Assembly (NCBI RefSeq): GCF_010998615.1
Contig: NZ_JAAEAH010000046.1
Location: forward strand, 1-64,000
Reading direction: 5' to 3'
DNA: 64,000 nucleotides
Source: Myxococcus sp. CA023
GTDB taxonomy: Bacteria > Myxococcota > Myxococcia > Myxococcales > Myxococcaceae
A program made the translations under genes and the position numbers. Below the pieces are notes generated by a model. It worked only from the letters and a program-made list of their open reading frames with translations, had not been told where the DNA came from and did no database searches. Shown here one piece after another: positions 1 through 9,747 of the stretch; the stretch's first letter is position 1; every line of letters begins with the position of its first letter.

Positions 1-73
1 AATTTTACACACTTCAATGTCACACAGACTTGTCTATCTTTTTTTTTTTTTTGAGATGTGTAATAAGAGACAG
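1..73. other. Sequencing adapter / contig-end artefact
   Basis: A T-run lies at about 40-52. Bases 54-73 read AGATGTGTAATAAGAGACAG, which is the 19-nt Tn5/Nextera mosaic end with one extra A. Base composition here is AT-rich, unlike everything that follows. The genome itself appears to begin at about base 74. Reading frames that run through this segment are artificial there. Confidence 0.93.
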
Positions 74-792
74 CAGTTGCCACCGCCGCCCTCGCCCGCC
101 ACGGAGCCACGCCCCGAGGCCGTGCCGAAGCGGCCCATCCGCAGGCCCTCCCCTTTGTAGGCACCACCTGCCTCGGGAGGGATGTCCAGGTCGGTGCAGC
201 CAATGAGGTCCGCGTGATTGACGAAGAGCCCGCCCCGGAAGCCCATTCCTTCCGCGCTGATGAGGCCCTGGTTCGTCACGCTGCCCGTGGCGAGGAAGGC
301 CAGGATGCCACCGCTGCGCCCATCCCATGGACGGGCTACGACCGAGGCACCCGCGGACACGAGGACGTTCGTGTATTCGGGCACGGAGACCACCTGCGCG
401 CCCGGCGCGGTGTAGGCATGCACCAGGGGCTCGGAGAAGCGCAGCCCGGGCGGCGATTCCGATACCGCCTCCACGCGCGCCAGCTCCCAGTGGCCCATCC
501 GCCGAAGCGCCAGGGTGCCGCCATCGCTGGAGACCACGGCCTCCTCCGACCCGCCGCTCTGGTGGAGGAGCACCAGCGTGCCCGGGGTGAAGCCCGAAAC
601 GCGCTGCACCGGAACGTCGTGGGCTCCGACCACCACGAGGTCCGTCAGCGGCGTGGCGGCGTTGAGGACGCGCCCCACCGTCGTGACGGACAGCGCGCCA
701 TCACGGCCCGAGCCCAGGCCGAAGGAATCCAGCTCCGCCAGCGCGGGGGACGCCGGGAGCAACACGAGCAGGCAGGACAGGACGAAGCGCAT
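74..792 (-). CDS. Exported glycine-rich protein, 3' end missing (AgmC-like N-terminus?)
   Basis: The start ATG is at 792. The first 19 or so residues form a classical signal peptide (hydrophobic LSCLLVLLPA, then cleavage after ALA). The mature part is rich in Gly, Val and Ser with short beta-strand-like repeats, ending in a Gly-rich stretch where the contig stops, so the C-terminus is absent. The opening pattern FGLGSGRDGAL followed by V(L)NAATPLT recalls the N-terminal region of large exported myxobacterial proteins such as the gliding-associated AgmC; that resemblance is from memory and tentative. About 239 codons are real; the continuation below base 74 is adapter. Confidence 0.7.
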
Positions 793-848
793 GCCCCCTC
801 ATGCTGCCTCAGAAGCCGGGTCTACCGCGAGTGCGGGCCCCTGAAGAC

Positions 849-1346
849 TCACTCGCCCGAGGGGTTCATCAGCGCCCGGGCATTGCGCGGTGCGAAGAAG
901 GGCTGGCGCGCGAGCCTCGACAGGGCGCGCTTGTCCACGCACCACAGCTGGAGCGCATCCTCCCACTCACCCAGCTCGGCCACCGCGCGCACGTCCGGCG
1001 CATCGCGGTAGAGGCTGTTGAGGTTGTGCACCAACGCGGACAGGTCCTCCACCTCCCAGCGCTCCGTCACCTCGCCAACCATGACGTGGAGTTCCAGCAC
1101 GGGGCGCTCGCGCACGTCCACCACCTTGAAGCGGCGGGCCGCGCCGCCCATGGCGGTGGTGAGCGGCCCCACCAGCTCGTCGGCGCGCACGCCGTACCCC
1201 ACGGACAAGCCGCCTTCGAGCAGGCCCGCGTCACACAGGCGCAGCATGGACACATGGGGAGGCTCGCCACGCGGCAGCAGCGCCGCGGCGGCATCGCGGT
1301 CCTTGAGGAGTCGCTCCCGGGTGAGCATGTCGAGCAATGGGGCCAT
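849..1346 (-). CDS. Hypothetical protein, 165 aa
   Basis: A soluble, mixed-charge 165-residue protein with no signal peptide or membrane segment. I do not recognise the family. It has an N-terminal helical part (TRERLLKDRDAAAALL), a central segment ending in a long beta/alpha stretch (ERPVLELHVMVGEV), and a C-terminal region containing WCVDKRALSRLARQPFF. Codon use has the strong G/C third-position bias of its neighbours, which supports it as a gene. The ATG at 1346 is used; a second Met at residue 7 could also serve. The gene lies 56 bp downstream of the exported protein on the same strand. Confidence 0.6.
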   Translation of the reverse strand: MAPLLDMLTRERLLKDRDAAAALLPRGEPPHVSMLRLCDAGLLEGGLSVGYGVRADELVGPLTTAMGGAARRFKVVDVRERPVLELHVMVGEVTERWEVEDLSALVHNLNSLYRDAPDVRAVAELGEWEDALQLWCVDKRALSRLARQPFFAPRNARALMNPSGE

Positions 1347-1524
1347 CGCGCCCCACAGCCTATCGCTCCTCGCCGCTCCAGGAGTCCACCTCCGCGGCTA
1401 CGTGGAAGCGAAGCGTCCAGGCACGGCGTGACGCGGGACTGCGCCAACGGCCACTGTCGCATGCCGCGCACCCAACGAAGTCCGTCGTTGGAGACACGCA
1501 CGCGCGAGGGGAAACTCCCGCGCC

Positions 1525-1821
1525 GTGGACACTCGACGCGTATATCCCCGTTTCGCCATCGCCTCCCTGCTCGGCAACGTCGCCTTCCTCGCCTCCTGGG
1601 GTGTGGTGCTGATGCGCCCCTCGGGCTGGCAGGTAGTCGGCCCGCTCCTGCTCCTCATGTTCCTCGTCCTGCGGGTCGGCGGCATGTGGTTCTTCGCCTC
1701 GAAACACCCGCCGGAGGAGCGCCCGCGCATGCGGCGCACGGCGACCCTCACCACCGTGCTGGCGCTCATCGCCGTGGGCATCTGGGTCTACACCGTGCTG
1801 CAAGGCCCGCGCGGCTTCTGA
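1525..1821 (+). CDS. Small three-helix membrane protein
   Basis: A GTG-started 98-residue protein with three predicted membrane helices at about residues 10-30, 35-57 and 72-92. Short basic linkers (KHPPEERPRMRR) lie between helices 2 and 3. I do not recognise a family. It stands alone on the plus strand and converges with ychF. No other frame in this stretch gives a better protein. Its function is unknown. Confidence 0.6.
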   Translation: MDTRRVYPRFAIASLLGNVAFLASWGVVLMRPSGWQVVGPLLLLMFLVLRVGGMWFFASKHPPEERPRMRRTATLTTVLALIAVGIWVYTVLQGPRGF

Positions 1822-1912
1822 GCCGCCAGGCCCTGAAACGGCTCGCGGGCGCCGCCTCCAGACTGAACCGTCCGGAAGCACAGCGCCCGCGATGACTGCC
1901 GTGTGCTGACCG

Positions 1913-3022
1913 CTACACGTTGAAGCGGAAGTGCATGCAGTCGCCGTCCTGGACGACGTACTCCTTGCCTTCCACGCGCAGCATGCCCTTCTCCTTCACG
2001 GCGGACTCGCTGCCCAGCTTCACCAGGTCCTCCCAGCGCATCACCTCGGCCTTGATGAAGCCGCGCTCGAAGTCGGAGTGGATGACGCCGGCCGCCTGCG
2101 GGGCCTTGTAGCCCTGATGGATGGTCCACGCGCGGCACTCCTGCTCGCCCACGGTGAAGTACGTCCACAGGCCCAGCAGCTTGTAGCCAGCGCGCACCAC
2201 CTTGTGCAGGCCCGGCTCGGACAGGCCCGCGCTCTCCAGGAAGCCCGGACGCTCCGACTCCGGAAGCTGCTGGATTTCGGACTCCAGCGCGGCGGCGAGC
2301 ACCACCACCTCGAAGCCCTCCTTCGCGGCCATCTCCCGAACGGCCTTCACGTGGGGGTTCGCGTCCTCCTTGCCCAGCTCCGACTCGCCGATGTTCGCCA
2401 CGTACAGCACGGGCTTGTCGGTGAGCAGGAACAGGTCATGGATGACGGCGCTCTCCTCCTCGGTGAGCTTCTGGGCGCGCACGGTGATGCCGTTGTCCAG
2501 GCTCGCCTTGATGCGGTCCAGCAATGCCACCTCGGCCTTGGCCTCCTCGCCGGCCTTGCCGCCCACCTTCGTGTTCTTCAAGGTGCGCTCGCGGCGCTTC
2601 TCCACCGTCTCCAGGTCCTTGAGGCACAGCTCCGTGTCGACCACGTCCCGGTCCCGCACCGGATTCACCCCGCCCTCGACGTGGGTGACGTTGTCGTCCT
2701 CGAAGCAGCGCAGCACGTGGAGCACGGCGTTGACCTGGCGGATGTTGCCCAGGAACTGGTTGCCCAGGCCTTCGCCCTTGGACGCGCCGCGCACCAGGCC
2801 GGCGATGTCCACGAACTCCAGCGAGGTGGGCACCTTCTTCAGCGGCTTGATGAGCGCGGACAACTGGTCCAGGCGGTCATCCGGCACGGGCACCACGCCC
2901 ACGTTGGGCTCGATGGTGCAGAAGGGATAGTTGGCCGCCTGCGCGCCCGCGGCCGACAGCGCGTTGAACAGGGTGGACTTGCCGACGTTGGGCAGCCCGA
3001 CGATTCCGATGGATAGACCCAT
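1913..3022 (-). CDS. ychF: Redox-regulated ATPase YchF (Obg-family P-loop protein)
   Basis: A 369-residue YchF/OLA1 protein, close to the 363 residues of the E. coli protein. It carries the P-loop GLPNVGKST near residue 8, switch II DIAGLVRGASKGEGLGN, and the family-specific NIGE in place of the G4 NKxD motif, which makes YchF proteins prefer ATP. A coiled-coil insertion lies mid-protein, and the C-terminal TGS domain ends with QDGDCMHFRFNV. The start is set at MGLSIG because AGGGA sits about 6 nt upstream; an in-frame GTG at 3040 would add six residues. YchF binds ribosomes and influences stress responses. It lies 51 bp downstream of atpF and may be cotranscribed with it. Confidence 0.97.
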   Translation of the reverse strand: MGLSIGIVGLPNVGKSTLFNALSAAGAQAANYPFCTIEPNVGVVPVPDDRLDQLSALIKPLKKVPTSLEFVDIAGLVRGASKGEGLGNQFLGNIRQVNAVLHVLRCFEDDNVTHVEGGVNPVRDRDVVDTELCLKDLETVEKRRERTLKNTKVGGKAGEEAKAEVALLDRIKASLDNGITVRAQKLTEEESAVIHDLFLLTDKPVLYVANIGESELGKEDANPHVKAVREMAAKEGFEVVVLAAALESEIQQLPESERPGFLESAGLSEPGLHKVVRAGYKLLGLWTYFTVGEQECRAWTIHQGYKAPQAAGVIHSDFERGFIKAEVMRWEDLVKLGSESAVKEKGMLRVEGKEYVVQDGDCMHFRFNV

Positions 3023-3073
3023 GGTGATTCCCTGGAACACGCGCGCCGGGGGGCGCGCTTCCCCAGAAGGGGA

Positions 3074-3628
3074 TTAGGCAGTGCGGCGCACGGCGCCGGT
3101 GGCGCTGGTGCCGTTCAGCGGCAGGCCCTGGACGAACTGCTCGGCCAGCGCGCGCTGCTTGCTGTCGTCCATGCGCTCGCTGATGAGCTTGCCGGCGACT
3201 TCCATGGCCAGGTCGACCGCCATGGAGCGGACCTCGGCGATGGCCTTCGCCTTCTGCTCGTCAATCTCGCGACGCGCGCTCAGCTTGAGCTCTTCGGCCT
3301 CCTTGCGGCTCTTGGCCATGAGCTCCTCGCGGAACTTCTCCATCTCCTGCGTGTTGCGGCGCATCATCTCCGCGGCCTCGCGACGGGCCTCGGCGATGGC
3401 CGTCTTCTGGTCGGCCAGCAGCTTCTCCGCCTCGGCGCGCTCACGCTTGGCGCTCTCGATGGAGCTGGCGATCTGCTTCTCGCGCTCCTCGACCAGCGAA
3501 AGGATGGGGCCCCACGCCTTCCACTTCAGGACGACTGCGGAGATGACGAAGGTGACCAGGGTCCAGAAGATGAGGCCCGGCTGGACCTTCACGAGGTTAC
3601 TGGCGGCGAGAACGGAGGGCAGGAACAT
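3074..3628 (-). CDS. atpF: F0F1 ATP synthase subunit b
   Basis: A 184-residue b subunit: one N-terminal membrane helix (residues about 18-37, FWTLVTFVISAVVL), then a long charged amphipathic coiled coil (EEREKQIASSIESAKRERAEAEKLL and onward) forming the peripheral stalk, and a short C-terminal tail. It links the membrane a/c sector to F1 through the delta subunit. It is the last gene of an F0-only cluster (atpZ, atpI, atpB, atpE, atpF). No F1 genes follow; ychF does. Confidence 0.96.
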   Translation of the reverse strand: MFLPSVLAASNLVKVQPGLIFWTLVTFVISAVVLKWKAWGPILSLVEEREKQIASSIESAKRERAEAEKLLADQKTAIAEARREAAEMMRRNTQEMEKFREELMAKSRKEAEELKLSARREIDEQKAKAIAEVRSMAVDLAMEVAGKLISERMDDSKQRALAEQFVQGLPLNGTSATGAVRRTA

Positions 3629-3759
3629 GGCGGGATGTCCAGCGTGAGGGAGGGATGCTGCGAAGACTTCGGTTTCCGCGGCAGGAGCGGCCGGCGCCCG
3701 CGGTGGAATTCCCTACGGGCACCGGCGACCGTCCAGCGATGACTCGACCTGCGCTCGCC

Positions 3760-3990
3760 TTAAGCCTTGGTGGCGAGCAGGATGCAAACGACCAGCGCGA
3801 ACAGCGTGGCGCCTTCGATAAGGGCCGCCGCGATGATCATCGTGGTGCGGATGTCGCCGCCCGCGGCCGGCTGACGGCCCGTGGCGTCCATGGCGGCGGC
3901 GGCCAGCTTACCGATGCCGAGCGCGGCACCGATGATGGAGAGACCGGCACCCAGACCGGCGGCGAGGAAGGCAAGAGCGAGGTTGGTCAT
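3760..3990 (-). CDS. atpE: F0F1 ATP synthase subunit c
   Basis: A 76-residue hairpin of two membrane helices joined by the conserved polar loop GRQPAAGGDI. The ion-binding carboxylate is the Glu of ALIEGATLFALVV in helix 2. The Gln in helix 1 and the Ser after the Glu that mark sodium-binding rings are absent (Ala-rich GAALGIG, and EG), so a proton ring is inferred. The Gly-rich helix 1 (LGAGLSIIGAALGIG) is typical for tight c-ring packing. The gene is separated from atpF by 131 bp and from atpB by 144 bp, which leaves room for separate translation control. Confidence 0.97.
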   Translation of the reverse strand: MTNLALAFLAAGLGAGLSIIGAALGIGKLAAAAMDATGRQPAAGGDIRTTMIIAAALIEGATLFALVVCILLATKA

Positions 3991-4059
3991 GGTGACACTT
4001 GTTCTTTCGTAGCGTGGACCCGCTTGTGGGGGGGTCGTGATGTCCCTTGAGGACTACCT

Positions 4060-4082
4060 CCGGCGGCCTTTCGAACCGCCGG
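4060..4082 (-). promoter_or_regulatory. Hairpin in the atpB-atpE intergenic region
   Basis: A perfect 7-bp inverted repeat, CCGGCGG and CCGCCGG, with a 9-nt loop, placed between the atpB stop and the atpE start. There is no T-run, so it is not an ordinary terminator. Since c is needed in about ten copies and a in one, a structure here could process or stabilise the mRNA; that role is inference. Confidence 0.4.
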
Positions 4083-4134
4083 GTCTTCGACCGGGGCACC
4101 GGACTTCAGCGCCCCGCTAACGCGTCAGAACGGC

Positions 4135-5145
4135 CTAGGCGTGGTGCGCCTTGCCCTGGTCGTGGCTGGGGCCCGCTTCCGGGTGGTCGTGGCCGTGGTC
4201 GTCATGGTGGTGCCCCATGGCCACGCTCATACCGATGAACAGCGCCGACAGCATCGCGAAGACGTACGCCTGCACGAAGGCCACGAACAGCTCGAGCATG
4301 AAGATGGCGAAGGCGAAGGGCACGCTCACCGCCGCCACCGCGGGGTGGCCGAGGAGGAAGATGAGGCCCAGGAGGAAGAAGAAGACGATGTGGCCCGCCA
4401 GCATGTTGGCGAACAGACGCATCGTGAGGGCGAAGGGCTTGGTGAACAGCCCCAGCACCTCCACCGGAATCATGATGGGCCACAACCAGGGGGCCACGCC
4501 ACCCGTCAGGTGCTTCAGGTAGCCGCCCAGACCCGCCGCGCGAATACCCGCCACCTGGGTGATGACGAAGGTGCACAGCGCCAGCGCCATGGTGACGGCC
4601 AGGTTGCCGGTGGCGGTCGCCATCCAGGGAATCATGCCCAGCATGTTCATGAAGAGGATGAAGAAGAACACGGTGAGCAGGAAGGGCACGTAGCGGGGGC
4701 CCTCCTCCTTGCCGATGTTCTTGATGGCCAGCTCGTCACGAACGAACAGCACCAGCATCTCAAGGATGTTGGCGCCCGCGCCGCGCGGCACCAGCTTCGT
4801 CTTGTCGCGGTTGCCCCAGATGAACAGGGTGGCCATCAGCAGCAGCGCGGCCAGCCACATCATCAGGGTGTGCTTCGTGATGGACATGTCCAGGCAGCCG
4901 TCCATGAGGCCTGGAATCTCCTCGCCGTGCTCCGTCATCCGGGGCGCGCACCCGTTGGCCTTCAGCGGGACGTGCCACTGCGGGAACTCCAGCGCCTTGA
5001 TGGGGTTGCCGAGCGGGACCTCGATCTCCAGGTAGGGCGAGTCCACGACGTGATGGAGGATGTACCCCGGCACGTCGTCTTCAGACCCCGCGGCCCACGC
5101 CGTGGCAGCAAACAGACTGGCGAACAGCACCATTGCCTTGCGCAT
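4135..5145 (-). CDS. atpB: F0F1 ATP synthase subunit a
   Basis: About 336 residues. The a-subunit core is clear: several membrane helices, the essential Arg in [13 protein letters not shown], and the C-terminal [18 protein letters not shown]. It starts with a cleavable-looking signal peptide (ending ATAWA) and a periplasmic region of about 75 residues containing two Cys. It ends in a His/Asp-rich tail ([11 protein letters not shown] and onward) absent from standard a subunits. The ATG overlaps the atpI stop (TGATG); a GTG three bases earlier also overlaps, so translation is probably coupled. It forms the proton half-channels against the c-ring. Confidence 0.96.
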   Translation of the reverse strand: MRKAMVLFASLFAATAWAAGSEDDVPGYILHHVVDSPYLEIEVPLGNPIKALEFPQWHVPLKANGCAPRMTEHGEEIPGLMDGCLDMSITKHTLMMWLAALLLMATLFIWGNRDKTKLVPRGAGANILEMLVLFVRDELAIKNIGKEEGPRYVPFLLTVFFFILFMNMLGMIPWMATATGNLAVTMALALCTFVITQVAGIRAAGLGGYLKHLTGGVAPWLWPIMIPVEVLGLFTKPFALTMRLFANMLAGHIVFFFLLGLIFLLGHPAVAAVSVPFAFAIFMLELFVAFVQAYVFAMLSALFIGMSVAMGHHHDDHGHDHPEAGPSHDQGKAHHA

Positions 5146-5555
5146 CACTCGTCTCCGCCCGCCGATTCCTTCGACGCGGCCATCACGTAGCTCACTTCAA
5201 TCCACTGCAGCGCGAAGTAGACGCCGAAGAAGCCGGCGATGAACGGCACCGCCGCCATTCCCCGCGACACCACGCCCAACAGCCCCGCCAACACGCCCAC
5301 GGCCCGAAGGCCAAAGATGATTCCGACCACCTTCAGCGCGGCATTGAGGTCCTGCCGCACCGCCCGCCGTTTCAGCACCAGCGCCACCGCGCCCGTCACC
5401 GCCGCCAGCCCCACGCCCCACACCGCCGAAACCCGGTCCTCCACCACCTGCGGCATCAACGCCGCCAGCGCCAGGCCCACCACCGCCACGCCACCCGCCA
5501 GCGCCGCATGACTCTTGAAGGAGTCCGTCCCGCTACCGCCGCCCCGCGCCGTCAC
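5145..5555 (-). CDS. atpI: ATP synthase subunit I-like membrane protein
   Basis: A 136-residue protein with four predicted membrane helices (about residues 17-35, 43-62, 72-92, 97-117). Its place between atpZ and atpB and its size fit the AtpI family, which helps assemble c-rings or supports Mg2+ supply. Sequence motifs are weak, so the call rests mainly on context. The GTG start overlaps the atpZ stop as GTGA and its own stop overlaps the atpB start, so the three genes form a tightly coupled unit. Confidence 0.75.
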   Translation of the reverse strand: MTARGGGSGTDSFKSHAALAGGVAVVGLALAALMPQVVEDRVSAVWGVGLAAVTGAVALVLKRRAVRQDLNAALKVVGIIFGLRAVGVLAGLLGVVSRGMAAVPFIAGFFGVYFALQWIEVSYVMAASKESAGGDE

Positions 5556-5818
5556 TTCCGCTTCCCCAGCCGGGCCATCTCATGGAGGAACCCATAGAAG
5601 CCCACGCAGATACCTACCAGGCTCAGCACCACCATCAACCAGGGGCCCGTCCCCAACCACCCATCCAGCCAGTAGCCACCCAGCACGCCCACCACCGCTC
5701 CACCCACCAGCTTCCACACCGCCGAGATGTAGGGTTGCGCCGCCCTCATCTGCCGGGCCGTCTCACCCAGCTCGCTGCCGTCCGAACCGCCCGGTTTCCG
5801 GGGCTCCTTCACTTCCAT
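5552..5818 (-). CDS. atpZ: AtpZ/AtpI-family protein
   Basis: An 88-residue protein with two membrane helices. The pattern is of the AtpZ family: a polar N-terminus, then WKLVGGAVVGVLGGYWLDGWLGTGPWLMVVLSLVGICVGFYGFLHEM, with the GGYWLD and P-W motifs. The reading frame continues 53 codons upstream to 5977, but that part is low-complexity and overlaps the promoter region, so the ATG at 5818 is chosen. It is the first gene of the F0 operon and overlaps atpI by 4 bp. Confidence 0.85.
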   Translation of the reverse strand: MEVKEPRKPGGSDGSELGETARQMRAAQPYISAVWKLVGGAVVGVLGGYWLDGWLGTGPWLMVVLSLVGICVGFYGFLHEMARLGKRK

Positions 5819-6232
5819 TCGGACGCCTCCCCAAACCCTGGGAAAACCTCGCTTTTCCAACCCCGCCGAACCAACCCCTCTACGCGGGGCGCCGCTTAAC
5901 ACCGAACACGCGGCACACGCAACCGGTACCATGGGCAGCGGCCCCCCGGCCCCCAGTGGCGATTGCCGCTTCGGCAAGCTCAGCTACCGCCGATCTGCCC
6001 CGCATGGAATCGAGGGCCCTCCCCATGGGCTCACCAGGGCCTGGGCTCGCCTCTGGGTGAGGCGCTGGGGTCCGGCGACCTGAGCAGGCGCATGGGGATG
6101 GGGGCGCCTGCCCCAACGCCCGGGTGGCCAGCCTCCGGGCGCCGGCCGGCCCGCTCCTCGGCGCCCGGGCGCCTGCGTCGCCAGCTTGCACCCGATACGC
6201 GTCAACCCACCGTGACACCTTTGGAGGACTCC
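5819..6232. other. Intergenic region between divergent atpZ and YbhB genes
   Basis: A 414-bp non-coding stretch, very G+C-rich, with several GGCGCC palindromes between about 6100 and 6180. It must hold the F0 operon promoter (leftward) and the YbhB promoter (rightward). I see no convincing -10/-35 or operator. Open frames here show no protein-like composition. Confidence 0.5.
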
Positions 6233-6751
6233 ATGCCGAAGCCGCTCGTGCTCACGTCCCCCCGCTTCAAGGACGGCGACCTCATCCCCATTGCCTACAC
6301 CGGCGAGGGCGAGGACATCTCACCGCCGCTTCAATGGACGGACATGCCCGCCGGGACGAAGAGCCTGGCCCTCATCGTGGAGGATCCGGACGCGCCAGAC
6401 CCGCGCAATCCCCAAATGACCTTCTCCCACTGGGTTGTCTACAACATCCCACCTTCGGCCCAAGGCCTGCCGGAAGGCGCCACGCCGGACGTCCTCCCGG
6501 AGGGCGCCCGCCAGGGTCAGAACGACTTCCGCCGCCAGAACTACGGGGGCCCCATGCCGCCCGTGGGCATGCACCGGTACTACTTCCGCCTGTACGCCCT
6601 GGACACGGTACTGCCGGACCTGGGCCGCGCCTCGCGCACACAGCTCCGGGAGGCCATGGAAGGCCACATCGTGGGACAGGCGGAGCTCATCGGCCTGTAC
6701 ACCAAGGTCCACCACCGCGGCGCGGAGTCCCCCGGGGCCACTCCCGCCTGA
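6233..6751 (+). CDS. YbhB/YbcL-family PEBP (Raf kinase inhibitor-like) protein
   Basis: A 172-residue cytosolic protein of the phosphatidylethanolamine-binding protein fold. The family signatures are present: the DPDAPD loop (EDPDAPDPRNP), SHWVVYNIP, and GPMPPVGMHRYYFRLYALD, which together form the anion-binding pocket. The length matches bacterial YbhB (about 160-180). The ATG at 6233 is preceded by GGAGG at 6223-6227. The biochemical role of bacterial members is unsettled. The gene is single and divergent from the ATP synthase operon. Confidence 0.93.
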   Translation: MPKPLVLTSPRFKDGDLIPIAYTGEGEDISPPLQWTDMPAGTKSLALIVEDPDAPDPRNPQMTFSHWVVYNIPPSAQGLPEGATPDVLPEGARQGQNDFRRQNYGGPMPPVGMHRYYFRLYALDTVLPDLGRASRTQLREAMEGHIVGQAELIGLYTKVHHRGAESPGATPA

Positions 6752-6847
6752 TTCGGCTCGGGCGACAGCAACCCTGAGGACACGGGCTCGGCGGCCCTGC
6801 GCGGCCGGGCCCGTTCTAAGTACAAGCCGCAGGGCTGGCACCGGGTT

Positions 6848-9547
<2,700 letters not shown>

Positions 9548-9552
9548 CGCAC

Positions 9553-9732
9553 TTGAAGCTCACGCGTCCGGGGCAGCAGAAATGCACCGCCGTGCCGCCG
9601 TCCTGGGAGTCCTTCTTTCTGGACGTGCTGGCTCACAGCATCCGCCAGGGCAGTGACGGCACCCTGTTCCGCGACACGGACGACGGCGGGCAGGACAACC
9701 TCTACAACGTCATGGGCTGTCGGCGGAGCTGA
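9553..9732 (+). CDS. Small hypothetical ORF, 59 codons
   Basis: A TTG-started frame encoding about 59 residues (begins MKLTRPGQQK, ends NVMGCRRS). It starts 5 bp after the histidine kinase stop. It is polar, with a plausible helix (SWESFFLDVLAHSIRQG) and strong G/C third-position bias, so it looks coding. It has no recognised family, no clear ribosome binding site and an abrupt end. It could be the remnant of a longer gene. It converges with the kinase gene downstream. Confidence 0.35.
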   Translation: MKLTRPGQQKCTAVPPSWESFFLDVLAHSIRQGSDGTLFRDTDDGGQDNLYNVMGCRRS

Positions 9733-9747
9733 CGCCCACGGCTGGCT

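Noticed and set aside
3760-3990. Sodium-type ATP synthase c-ring
   Set aside because: The Gln of helix 1 and the Ser after the ion-binding Glu, which mark Na+ rings, are both missing.
5880-6218. 112-codon minus-strand frame upstream of atpZ
   Set aside because: Composition is dominated by Ala/Gly/Pro/Arg as expected of GC-rich shadow frames; no ribosome binding site.
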